DNA of 64,000 nucleotides from Armatimonas rosea (GTDB lineage Bacteria; Armatimonadota; Armatimonadia; Armatimonadales; Armatimonadaceae). Below are positions 24,248 to 32,998 of the stretch, one piece after another (position 1 is the first letter of the stretch; each line of letters starts with the position of its first letter). The position numbers and the translations under genes were made by a program. Below the pieces are notes generated by a model, which had not been told where the DNA came from, searched no databases, and saw only the letters and a list, made by a program, of their open reading frames with translations. Location of the stretch: NCBI RefSeq assembly GCF_014202505.1, contig NZ_JACHGW010000002.1:1054001-1118000 (forward strand), in the 5' to 3' direction.

Positions 24248-24299
24248 GCTCGCGAAGGCGAGCGTCGCCCTCTTAAGCCCGAGGACTTGTTCCTCGGGC
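24248..24299. repeat. REP-like element, right arm
   Basis: 52 nt, inverted relative to 24163-24214, with the same two hairpins but different base pairs (GCTCGC/GCGAGC and GCCCGAGGA/TCCTCGGGC). The spacer between the arms is 33 nt. It lies between the copZ-like gene and copA. Confidence 0.7.
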
Positions 24300-24334
24300 A
24301 AAACGTTCTACGAGCCCTCTGAGAAAGAAAGACA

Positions 24335-26581
24335 ATGACTGCCAGCGCGGAAGAAACGGTAGACCTCGCCATCCAGGGGATGTCGTGCGCGGCCTGCGCT
24401 CGGCGGATCGAGCGGCAGCTCACGCGGGCGGAGGGGGTGCAGGAGGCACAGGTCAACTACGCCACGCACCGGGCGCGGGTGAGCTTCGATCCCACGGCGT
24501 CCTCGCTCCCGGCCCTGATCGGTATTGTCGTGGACACCGGCTATGGGGCGTCCCTGCTCCAGCGCCCCGAGGCTGCCCTTGAGGCGGAAGAGAAGGCGCG
24601 TGCCGAGGAGCTCAAAGACCTCACCCGCCGCTTTGCTGTCTCCGTGAGCCTCACGGTTCCGCTCCTGACCCTGGCGATGGCACATGGCAGGATCGCGTTT
24701 GCCGGGATGAATCTCGTGCAGCTACTCTTGGCGGCACCGGTGCTTGCCTACGGCGGAGCGCACTTTTTCCGTGGGGCCTGGAAGGCGCTCCGAAGCCGCA
24801 GCTCGGACATGAACTCGCTCGTCGCGCTGGGCTCGGGGGCGGCCTTTGGCTACTCCGTGCTGGCGACCCTCTTCCCCGCCGCGTTTCAGCCGTCGGGCCA
24901 CGCCCACCATGCCGCCATGCCCGCGGTCTACTTTGAGGCGGCGGCGGCGATCATCACCTTCCTCCTCCTGGGCAGGCTCTTAGAGGCGCGCGCCAAGGGC
25001 AAGACCGGTGAGGCGATCAAGAAGCTACTGGGCCTCCAGCCCAAGACCGCCCGCGTGCTTCGTGAGGGCAACGAGCTGGAGATTCCCATCGAGGCCGTGG
25101 CCAAGGGAGAGCTCGTGCTCGTGCGACCCGGCGAGAAGATCCCTGTCGATGGCGTTGTCGAGGGAGGCGCGTCCTCGGTGGACGAGTCGATGCTAACGGG
25201 CGAGAGCCTGCCGGTTGCCAAAGCGCGAGGCGATGAGGTCTTTGGGGCGACCCTGAACACGACTGGCTCTCTCCAGGTGAGAGCGACCCATGTCGGGCTG
25301 GACACGGCCATCGCCCAGATCGTCAAGCTGGTGCAGGATGCCCAGGGCTCCCGTGCGCCTATCGCCCGCCTCGCCGATACTGTGAGTGGGTACTTCACCC
25401 CGGTTGTCTTGACGATCGCTGTGCTGACCTTTGTGCTCTGGTTCTGGCTCGCCCCCGCGGAGACGCGCCTCACCCTGGCCTTTGTCAATGCGGTCTCCGT
25501 CCTGGTGATCGCCTGCCCCTGCGCGCTTGGGCTCGCCACTCCCACCGCGATCCTGGTGGGCACGGGCAAGGGAGCGCAGCTAGGCATCTTGATCAAGGGC
25601 GGCGCGGCGCTGGAGCAGGCCCACAAGCTGACCACGGTTGTCTTGGACAAGACCGGCACGGTGACGGAGGGGAAGCCCGCTCTGACCAACCTGACTGCCT
25701 TTGCGCTGCCCGAAGACGATATCCTGCGGCTTATTGCGGCGGTCGAGGCCCTGAGCGAGCACCCGCTCGCGGCTGCAATCGTGGGTGCCGCTAAGGCGCG
25801 AGGCCTGACGATTCCCCCCGCGGAGGCATTTGAGGCCGTTCCAGGGCGGGGTGTCCGGGCGCAGGTCGAGGGCCAGGTGGTGCTGATCGGGAACCAGGCG
25901 TTTCTTGCGGAGCAGGGGATCGCCACGGATGCCACCCACACCGAGGCAGAGCGCCTCGCCACGGAGGGCAAGACCCCGATCTTTGTCGCTGTCTCGGGGA
26001 CGCTCGCCGCGGTCTTGGCGGTTGCGGACCCGATCAAGCCGACCTCCCAGGACGCGATCGCCCGGCTGAAGCGGCTTGGGCTTGAGGTGGTCTTGCTGAC
26101 CGGGGACAACAAAAAGACCGCGGAGGCGGTCGCCGCGCAGGTTGGGATCACCCGGGTGGTCGCCGAGGTGCTCCCCGAGGGGAAAGTGGCGGAGCTCAAG
26201 CGACTCCAAGGGATGGGACAGATCGTGGGAATGGTCGGGGATGGGATCAACGATGCCCCCGCGCTCGCCCAGGCCGATATCGGGATCGCTATCGGGACGG
26301 GGACAGATGTGGCGATCGAGGCGTCGGACATTACCCTGATCAAGGGAGACCTCCAGGGGGTGGTAAACGCGATCGCTCTGAGTAAGGCGACGATGACCAC
26401 GATTAAGCAGAACCTCTTCTGGGCGTTTATCTACAACATGATCGGAATCCCGCTCGCCGCCGGGCTGCTCTACCCGTTCAACGGCTGGTTGCTCTCGCCG
26501 ATCTTTGCCAGCGCCGCCATGAGCCTCTCGTCGGTCTCGGTGGTGGTCAATAGCCTGCGGCTGAAGAGCTTTAAAGCCTGA
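24335..26581 (+). CDS. copA: Copper-exporting P1B-type ATPase
   Basis: 748 residues. One N-terminal HMA domain (about 9-75) carries GMSCAACA. Membrane helices follow, then the phosphatase-loop TGES (about residue 290), the ion-binding CPC in [13 protein letters not shown] (about 394-396), the phosphorylation site [11 protein letters not shown] (Asp about 439), the nucleotide-domain HP motif in SEHPLAAAI, and [14 protein letters not shown] (about 636). The CPC, N-terminal CxxC and C-terminal [15 protein letters not shown] mark a Cu(I) exporter (P1B-1). It is the last gene of the CsoR operon; a paired repeat separates it from the chaperone gene. Confidence 0.95.
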   Translation: MTASAEETVDLAIQGMSCAACARRIERQLTRAEGVQEAQVNYATHRARVSFDPTASSLPALIGIVVDTGYGASLLQRPEAALEAEEKARAEELKDLTRRFAVSVSLTVPLLTLAMAHGRIAFAGMNLVQLLLAAPVLAYGGAHFFRGAWKALRSRSSDMNSLVALGSGAAFGYSVLATLFPAAFQPSGHAHHAAMPAVYFEAAAAIITFLLLGRLLEARAKGKTGEAIKKLLGLQPKTARVLREGNELEIPIEAVAKGELVLVRPGEKIPVDGVVEGGASSVDESMLTGESLPVAKARGDEVFGATLNTTGSLQVRATHVGLDTAIAQIVKLVQDAQGSRAPIARLADTVSGYFTPVVLTIAVLTFVLWFWLAPAETRLTLAFVNAVSVLVIACPCALGLATPTAILVGTGKGAQLGILIKGGAALEQAHKLTTVVLDKTGTVTEGKPALTNLTAFALPEDDILRLIAAVEALSEHPLAAAIVGAAKARGLTIPPAEAFEAVPGRGVRAQVEGQVVLIGNQAFLAEQGIATDATHTEAERLATEGKTPIFVAVSGTLAAVLAVADPIKPTSQDAIARLKRLGLEVVLLTGDNKKTAEAVAAQVGITRVVAEVLPEGKVAELKRLQGMGQIVGMVGDGINDAPALAQADIGIAIGTGTDVAIEASDITLIKGDLQGVVNAIALSKATMTTIKQNLFWAFIYNMIGIPLAAGLLYPFNGWLLSPIFASAAMSLSSVSVVVNSLRLKSFKA

Positions 26582-26611
26582 GTTTCGTGTACACTGTGTA
26601 GCCAAGAAGCC

Positions 26612-27916
26612 ATGCGCCAGACGATCCTTCTCGACGATGACCCGACCGGCACGCAGACTGTCGCGGGGGTGACGGTGCTGACGGAGTGGTCGGTGGAAAC
26701 CCTGGCACGGGAGCTAGAGCGGGGGAGTGCGGGCTTCTTTGTCCTGACCAACTCCCGCGCCCTGCCCACCGCCGCTGCCTACGCGCTCTACGAAGAGCTC
26801 GGGCACAATCTCAAAGCCGCGTCCGCACAGACCCAGACGCCCGTCCGCGTGCTCGCCCGCGGCGACTCGACACTGCGCGGCCACTTCCCCGCCGAGACCG
26901 ATGCGCTTGACCAAGCGCTCGGGCCGCACGAGCTCACCCTGATTGTCCCCTATTTCGAGGAGGGGGAGCGGCGCACGCGCGATGATGTCCACTACGTGGG
27001 AGACACCCCCGCCGCCCAGACCCCCTTTGCTCAGGATGCGGTCTTTGGCTTTCGTAGCTCCAATCTACGCGAGTGGGTGGCAGAGAAGACCGCGGGCCGT
27101 GTCCCGGCAGGCTCGGTGGCCTCGCTCTCCCAGGCGACCCTGGAGATCGGAGCCACGGCCACGGCGGAGTTTCTTGCCGCCCTCTTGCCGCGCTCCTACT
27201 GCATCGTCAATGCAAACCAGCCCGCGCACGTCCACACGCTCGCCGAGGCGGTGGGCCTGCTGGAAGCCCGTGGCAAGCGTGTCCTCGCCCGCACCGCCGC
27301 CTCGTTTGGTGCCGCGTGCCTGGGCCAAGCGAGCGCACCGCTGGCCACGCTCTCAGAGCGCGACACCGGCCCCGGCGGGCTGATAATAGTCGGCTCCCAC
27401 GTCCCTAAGACCACCGAGCAGCTTGCGTATCTGCAAGCGCATGCGAATTTCGAGGAGTATCACCTCTCCTCCCCTAAAGGCAAGGAGGGGGAGCCCGAGG
27501 ACGGGGGAGAGAGAGTCGGTGACGAAGTGATGCGCCTGAGCGCCGCCCTTGCTGCGGGGCGTGATGTGCTGATCTACACTCCGCGCACCGTGGTCTCGGG
27601 CGATCTGGCGACCAGCGCGGCGTTCTCCCGGCGGCTTGTCGAGCTCGTGAAGAGCCTGACGGTGCGGCCGCGCTGGGTGCTGGCAAAGGGCGGGATCACC
27701 AGCTCGGATATCGCCACGCGGGCCCTGGGAGTGAAGCGCGCAGAGGTGGTCGGCCCGATTCTCCCTGGCGTCCCGCTCTGGCGCTTGGGCGACGAGAGCC
27801 GCTGGCCGGGGCTGCTCTACGTGGTCTTTCCCGGCAATGTCGGCGGCCCCGATGCCCTCTTCGCGGCGTATGAGCGCCTGCAGGGAGCCCCCCGCAAAGA
27901 AAGTCGAGAAACATGA
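26612..27916 (+). CDS. Four-carbon acid sugar kinase family protein (DUF1537/OtnK-like)
   Basis: 434 residues. Family members phosphorylate tetronates or related aldonic acids. Seen are the N-terminal DDDPTGTQTVAGV, RGDSTLRGHFPAE (about 87-99), and the C-terminal nucleotide part VLAKGGITSSDIATRALG and PLWRLGDESRWPGLLYVVFPGNVGG. Between about residues 283 and 305 the stretch LSSPKGKEGEPEDGGERVGD looks inserted and low-complexity. A TACACT possible -10 box lies about 20 nt upstream, so this may start the operon. The ATGA overlap with the fucosidase gene suggests it catabolises a product of the polysaccharide locus. Confidence 0.85.
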   Translation: MRQTILLDDDPTGTQTVAGVTVLTEWSVETLARELERGSAGFFVLTNSRALPTAAAYALYEELGHNLKAASAQTQTPVRVLARGDSTLRGHFPAETDALDQALGPHELTLIVPYFEEGERRTRDDVHYVGDTPAAQTPFAQDAVFGFRSSNLREWVAEKTAGRVPAGSVASLSQATLEIGATATAEFLAALLPRSYCIVNANQPAHVHTLAEAVGLLEARGKRVLARTAASFGAACLGQASAPLATLSERDTGPGGLIIVGSHVPKTTEQLAYLQAHANFEEYHLSSPKGKEGEPEDGGERVGDEVMRLSAALAAGRDVLIYTPRTVVSGDLATSAAFSRRLVELVKSLTVRPRWVLAKGGITSSDIATRALGVKRAEVVGPILPGVPLWRLGDESRWPGLLYVVFPGNVGGPDALFAAYERLQGAPRKESRET

Positions 27917-29346
27917 GTACCCTACCGACGAAGACCTTTCAGCCGACCTTTGAGTCGCTCACCACGTTTCAGTGCCCCGAGTGGTTTCGGGACGCAAAGT
28001 TTGGAATCTGGGCACACTGGGGCCCCCAAGCGGTTCCGATGTTCGGCGACTGGTACGCCCGGCACCTGTACCACCAAGGTCATAAGCAGTACGAGCACCA
28101 CCTAAAAACCTATGGTCACCCGTCGGTGTTTGGCTTCAAGGACATTATTCCCCTCTGGAGAGCCGAGCGCTTCGATCCCGAGCGGCTGATGGCACTCTAC
28201 AAGGCCGCGGGGGCGCGCTACTTTGTGAGCATGGGAGTCCACCACGACAACTTCGATCTCTGGCGCTCGACCCACCAGCCCTGGAACGCAACCGCACAGG
28301 GGCCAAAGCGGGATATTGTCGGGGAGTGGCAGGCTGCGGCAAGGCGCCACGGGCTCAAGTTCGGGGTCTCCGAGCACCTTGGGGCGAGCTTTACGTGGTG
28401 GCAGGGGAGCCATGGGAGCGACAAGACCGGGCCGCTTGCCGGTGTCCCCTACGACGGAGCAGACCCGCAGTGGCAGGGGCTCTACCACCTTCCCGCGCAG
28501 CCGGGCGACACGACCTGGTACAGCACCGACCCACGCTGGGCCCGGCACTGGCTCGCCCGGATCACGGACCTGGTGGACCAGTACAAGCCCGACCTGCTCT
28601 ACTCCGACGGCGCCCTGCCCTTTGGCGAGGTCGGTCGTACCCTGCTCGCGCATTTTTACAACACCGTCCCCGATGCCGTCTACAACCTCAAGGACTGGAC
28701 CCACAACCCCGGCCACGGCGAGTACGTGGAGGGAATCGGGGTGCAGGATGTCGAGCGTGGAGGGCTCGCCGCCATCAAGCCTGCTCCCTGGCAGACCGAC
28801 ACATCGATTGGGGACTGGTTCTACAATACGGACTGGAAGGCCAACGACACGGGAACCATGTACCGCTCCGCCAAGTGGGTTCTCCACACCTTGATCGATG
28901 TGGTCAGTAAGAACGGCAACCTCCTCCTCAATGTCATCCAGCGCCCCGATGGCTCGCTCGATCCCGAGGTAGAGGCGCTTCTGGCCGAGCTGGCCGCCTG
29001 GATGGAGGTCAATGGCCAAGCGATCCATGAGACACGTCCCTGGAGAGTCTACGGCGAGGGCCAGACCCAGACCGAGCCGGGCCACTTTAAGGAGGACTTC
29101 GCCTTCACGGCCTCGGACATTCGCTTTACCCAGGCAAAAGACGGCTCCGTGCTCTACGCCCTGGCCTTGGGCTGGCCGGAGAGCAACACGCTTACCCTCA
29201 AATCCCTCAGCGGGCATCCTGTAGAGTACGTCGAGCTGCTGGGTTATCCCGGCTCGCTGGCGTTCCAGCAGACCGACCACGGCCTGCAAGTGACGCTTCC
29301 CAACGTCCCTCCAAGCCCGATTGCCTGTGTCTTGAAACTACGATGA
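27913..29346 (+). CDS. Alpha-L-fucosidase, GH29 family
   Basis: 477 residues, retaining fucosidase. Motifs: WFRDAKFGIWAHWGPQAVP (about 21-39), FVSMGVHHDNFDLW (the HH pair about 111), and YKPDLLYSDGALPFGE with the likely nucleophile Asp (about 232). The C-terminal third is a beta-sandwich. No signal peptide is visible, so it may act in the cytoplasm or leave by another route. It overlaps both neighbours by 4 nt. With the sulfatases downstream it points to a sulfated fucose-containing substrate. Confidence 0.9.
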   Translation: MSTLPTKTFQPTFESLTTFQCPEWFRDAKFGIWAHWGPQAVPMFGDWYARHLYHQGHKQYEHHLKTYGHPSVFGFKDIIPLWRAERFDPERLMALYKAAGARYFVSMGVHHDNFDLWRSTHQPWNATAQGPKRDIVGEWQAAARRHGLKFGVSEHLGASFTWWQGSHGSDKTGPLAGVPYDGADPQWQGLYHLPAQPGDTTWYSTDPRWARHWLARITDLVDQYKPDLLYSDGALPFGEVGRTLLAHFYNTVPDAVYNLKDWTHNPGHGEYVEGIGVQDVERGGLAAIKPAPWQTDTSIGDWFYNTDWKANDTGTMYRSAKWVLHTLIDVVSKNGNLLLNVIQRPDGSLDPEVEALLAELAAWMEVNGQAIHETRPWRVYGEGQTQTEPGHFKEDFAFTASDIRFTQAKDGSVLYALALGWPESNTLTLKSLSGHPVEYVELLGYPGSLAFQQTDHGLQVTLPNVPPSPIACVLKLR

Positions 29347-30656
29347 ACACCAAACCTAACTTCGTCTTCTTTCTCACCGACGACCAGCCCTACAATGGCC
29401 TGAGCTGCACTGGCAACACGGTCCTCAAGACCCCCCATATCGATCAGCTCGCGGCGGAGGGGGTGCTCTTTGAGAAGGCCTTTGTCACCACCGCGATCTG
29501 CTGCTGTAGCCGCGCGAGCCTCTACACCGGCCAGCACATGCGCCGCCATGGGGTGGAGGACTTCAAGACCCCGCTCACGGCCGCGCAGTGGCAGCAGACC
29601 TTCCCCGCGCTCCTGCGCCAAGCGGGCTACCGCACGGGCTTTCTAGGCAAGTTCGCCATTGGGGCACCGCAGCCCAATAGCGCCTTGGCTCTGCCCGCCG
29701 ATCAGTTCGACCTCTGGTATGGCTTCCCTCAGATGATCGCTTTTAAACAAATGGTCGAGGGCAAGCCACGCTACTTGACCACCATCATGACTGAGAAAGC
29801 GGTCGCGTTTCTGAAAGAGACAAAATCAAAGCCCGAGCAGCCGTTCTGCCTGATTGTCGCGCTGAAGGAGCCGCACGGGCCGCTGGACTACTTCGACCCA
29901 GAGTACAAAGACCCCTACACCAACGCGACTATTCCGCCGCCAAAGAACCTGAGCAGGGAGTCGTTTGAGGCCCTCCCCGAGAAGGTCAAGAGCAGCCTGG
30001 GAGCAACTCCGGAGTGGTTTGAGAAGCCCGCGACCTTCCAGGCGGCGCTGCGCAAGACCTACGCCTACACCAGCCGCGCCGATGCCGCCGTGGGGGCGAT
30101 CTGCCGGGCGCTCAAAGAGCAGGGGCTGGATCAGAACACGGTCGTGATCCACCTGTCAGACAATGGCACGATGGACGGTGCCCATGGCCTCGACGGCAAG
30201 TGGCTGATGTACGAGGAGTCGATCCATGTTCCGCTCATCATCCGCGACCCGCGCCTGCCACGGTCCACCCAAGGGCGGCGCTCGCAGATGGCCCTCAATA
30301 TCGACCTGGCCCCGACAATTCTCGCGATGGCGGGCGTCCCGATCCCGAAAAGTATGCAGGGCCGCGACCTCCAGCCGATCCTACGCAACGCCAAGGCCAA
30401 GGGGCGCGACGACTGGTACTACGAGCATACCTACAACACCGACCCGCCGCGCAAGCCGATCCCCAAGAGCGAGGGAGTCCGCACCGAGCGCTGGAAGTAC
30501 ATCCGCTACACCGAGGAGCAACCCCCGCTGGAGCAGCTCTTCGATCTGCAGACCGACCCGCAGGAGGAACACGATCTTGCAAACGTCCCCGCGCATGCAA
30601 AAACGCTCAGCACCCTCCGCGCCCGCTGCGATAGCTACCGAAAGACCCTGCGATAA
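29343..30656 (+). CDS. Sulfatase (S1 family) with CCCSR active-site motif
   Basis: 437 residues. It opens with KPNFVFFLTDDQPYN, which carries metal ligands. The formylglycine Cys is probably Cys53 in ICCCSRASLYTGQ; the position that is Pro or Ala in most sulfatases is Cys here. GFLGKFAIG and HLSDNGTMDG carry further active-site residues. There is no signal peptide, while a classical S1 sulfatase would be periplasmic. It is linked by a 4-nt overlap to the fucosidase and by a 1-nt overlap (TAATG) to the next gene. It presumably removes sulfate esters from the sugar released by the same operon. Confidence 0.88.
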   Translation: MNTKPNFVFFLTDDQPYNGLSCTGNTVLKTPHIDQLAAEGVLFEKAFVTTAICCCSRASLYTGQHMRRHGVEDFKTPLTAAQWQQTFPALLRQAGYRTGFLGKFAIGAPQPNSALALPADQFDLWYGFPQMIAFKQMVEGKPRYLTTIMTEKAVAFLKETKSKPEQPFCLIVALKEPHGPLDYFDPEYKDPYTNATIPPPKNLSRESFEALPEKVKSSLGATPEWFEKPATFQAALRKTYAYTSRADAAVGAICRALKEQGLDQNTVVIHLSDNGTMDGAHGLDGKWLMYEESIHVPLIIRDPRLPRSTQGRRSQMALNIDLAPTILAMAGVPIPKSMQGRDLQPILRNAKAKGRDDWYYEHTYNTDPPRKPIPKSEGVRTERWKYIRYTEEQPPLEQLFDLQTDPQEEHDLANVPAHAKTLSTLRARCDSYRKTLR

Positions 30657-32989
30657 TGAGTCATACTCCACCAATGCGTCCCCTGATCTGGGTAACGCCG
30701 GCAGACCGCGCTCCGATCCTGGACAAGATCGCGACCCAGCCCTGGGCCAAGGCGCTCTTTACCGCCCTACAAGCCGGGGTCAAGGACGATCTCGCCCAGC
30801 ACCAGAGCGACCGAGATGCCTACCTGCGCGGCTTCCCGCTGGTGCCCAGCCCCGCCGGTCCTACCGCCCACCCGACCTTTGCCTACCAGGGAGCCAACGG
30901 TGCGCGCCCCAACCAGGCCACCCGACAGAAGCTGATGCACTTTGTGCAGGTGGGAATCGACTGTGGCGTGCTGTACTTCCTGACCGAGGACAAGTCCTAC
31001 GCCGCCTGCGCCGCCGATATCCTGAATGTCTTCACCGAGGCCATGGTCCAGCTCAAGCCGTCGGAGGCCGTGGGCAATGGGGGCTATCTCTATCCCAGCG
31101 ATCACTTGCTTGAGGCACGCATTCTTGGGGCGCAGATTCCGCTGGTCTACGACTTTGTGGCGAGCTACCTGCAAGCTGGGGCGACGGTCTACGACCTGGC
31201 GACCCGCCAGCCGCAGCGCTTCGACTTCGAGCACGCACAGACGGTCTTCCGGCGCTATGCACGGCTCGCTCTCGACCACGGGCTGATCGACTGCAACTGG
31301 CCGGTACTGGAGATGCCCAGCCTGGCGCACAATGTCCTCGCCCTCGATGACCCCGCCGAGCGGGCGCGCCTGCTTGCCTTTGTGACCCAGGAGAGCACGC
31401 GCCACCAAGACGCGCTCAAGAAGGTTGTGGGGCAGTTTGCGACGCCGGGGACGATCTGGCCGGAGTCGTTTCAGTACTCGGGCGGGGTCTCGACACTCGC
31501 GACCTACCTCGTGGCCCTGATGGAGCGCCAGGGACAGGCGGCGGTGCTCACGGCGAGCTACGCCAACATTCCGCTCTCGCTGGCGCGGATGCAAGAGCTG
31601 CGCTTTCCCAACGGGGAGTACATTCGCTTCGGGGACGGCCCCCGCAAGAGCGGTGCCCCCTACGACTCGTTTGAGATCGCCTATGCCCTCGGGCAGCGTG
31701 TGGGGGATGCCAAGCTCCAAGCACTCTTTGGGGGACTCCTCAACCTCGGTATCGAGAGCAAGGCCTACGACCGATCCAAGCCCGATGGCCACAGTGGGAG
31801 CGCCAATCCCTACTTCGCGCCCCTCCCGCTCCTCTGGTACGCCCCGACCATCACGGGCAAGCGCGAGGCTCTAACCCCCAAGACGACCGATACCCTTCCC
31901 TTTGTAGGAGCAGTTCTCCAGCGGAGTCTCTCGCCCGATAAGAGTCCCAAAAACGCCCTGATGGCCGTGGTGAGTGGGGGCTCCCATGTGCACGGGCACG
32001 CCTCGGGGATGGCGCTGGAGCTCTACGGCAAGGGGTATGTACTTGGGGCGAACGCGGGCAAGGGCGAGTACACCACCGACGAGCACGAGAACTACCGCCG
32101 CCTCTTTGCTGCCTACAACACGGTGATCGTCAATGGTGCCAGCCAGGGCTCCGGCGGCTGGGTGGGGCTGGGAACCCAGACCGTGCAGAGTGTCGGGCTG
32201 GAGTCCGTCCCCGGAGATACCCCGCTCTCGCCCTCGTACTCCTACTCCCTGACACGCTTCAGCGACGACAAGAGCCCCGGGGCGAAGGCGACCCAGGAGC
32301 GCCTCGTCGCGCTAGTGCGAACGTCGCCGACCACCGGCTACTACGTCGATATCTTCCGCTCCCGCGCCCTCCCCGATACCCCGGAGCAGTTCCACGACTA
32401 TCTCTACCACAACCTAGGGGACGGGGTGGAGCTGACGGCGGAGCAGCCGGGGCTGGTGCTCTCCGATACCCCGGAGCGGTTCCGCCCGATTCCCGGCGCT
32501 GTCTGGAAGCAGAACGGGCGCTATCTCTGGCCGGGCTGGCATGTCTTTCAAAAGACCCAGGCATCGGGGACCTTTGCGGGCAGTGTCCAGGCACACTTCC
32601 ACGCCAAGACACTCCCCGGGATGCGCCTCTTCCTCCCCGGCGCGCCCGGCCGTGAGTACGCCCGTGCCCTCGCTCCGTCTACCCACGAGGCACCTGCACC
32701 CTACGACAGTGCACCCACTCCCGTGCTCGTGGTCCGCCAGCGCGGCGAGGCATGGAGCCGCCCCTTCGCCGTGGTCTACGAGCCGGTCGAGGGACCAGAG
32801 GGCAAGGGAAGTATCGTCTCCGTGACGCCCCTCACCGACGAAAAAGGGCTGGCGGGGCTGATCGTGGTGAGCCAGCTCGCGGGCAAAACACTCACCCAGC
32901 ATGTCCTGGTTCGCCCGTGCCGGATTCCCGCACTCGGGCTGGAGCAGAAGGGGCTGTTTGGCATTGTCACACGGCAAGAAGGGAAATAG
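30656..32989 (+). CDS. Heparinase II/III-family polysaccharide lyase-like protein
   Basis: 777 residues. The N-terminal (alpha/alpha) toroid covers about 1-390; FRRYARLALDHGLIDCNWPVLEMP is in the alginate-lyase-like core. A beta-sandwich follows, in which HVHGHASGMALELYGKGYVLGANAG (about 440-465) contains the His typical of heparinase II/III, and then a C-terminal beta domain. There is no signal peptide. It is joined to the upstream sulfatase by a 1-nt overlap. Cleavage of uronic-acid-containing glycan by beta-elimination is the expected chemistry; the substrate is unknown. Confidence 0.8.
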   Translation: MSHTPPMRPLIWVTPADRAPILDKIATQPWAKALFTALQAGVKDDLAQHQSDRDAYLRGFPLVPSPAGPTAHPTFAYQGANGARPNQATRQKLMHFVQVGIDCGVLYFLTEDKSYAACAADILNVFTEAMVQLKPSEAVGNGGYLYPSDHLLEARILGAQIPLVYDFVASYLQAGATVYDLATRQPQRFDFEHAQTVFRRYARLALDHGLIDCNWPVLEMPSLAHNVLALDDPAERARLLAFVTQESTRHQDALKKVVGQFATPGTIWPESFQYSGGVSTLATYLVALMERQGQAAVLTASYANIPLSLARMQELRFPNGEYIRFGDGPRKSGAPYDSFEIAYALGQRVGDAKLQALFGGLLNLGIESKAYDRSKPDGHSGSANPYFAPLPLLWYAPTITGKREALTPKTTDTLPFVGAVLQRSLSPDKSPKNALMAVVSGGSHVHGHASGMALELYGKGYVLGANAGKGEYTTDEHENYRRLFAAYNTVIVNGASQGSGGWVGLGTQTVQSVGLESVPGDTPLSPSYSYSLTRFSDDKSPGAKATQERLVALVRTSPTTGYYVDIFRSRALPDTPEQFHDYLYHNLGDGVELTAEQPGLVLSDTPERFRPIPGAVWKQNGRYLWPGWHVFQKTQASGTFAGSVQAHFHAKTLPGMRLFLPGAPGREYARALAPSTHEAPAPYDSAPTPVLVVRQRGEAWSRPFAVVYEPVEGPEGKGSIVSVTPLTDEKGLAGLIVVSQLAGKTLTQHVLVRPCRIPALGLEQKGLFGIVTRQEGK

Positions 32990-32998
32990 GGTCAAGCG

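Noticed and set aside
24928..26400. 490-residue minus-strand frame opposite copA
   Set aside because: Ser/Ala/Pro-rich antisense of a certain P-type ATPase; no promoter or ribosome binding site.
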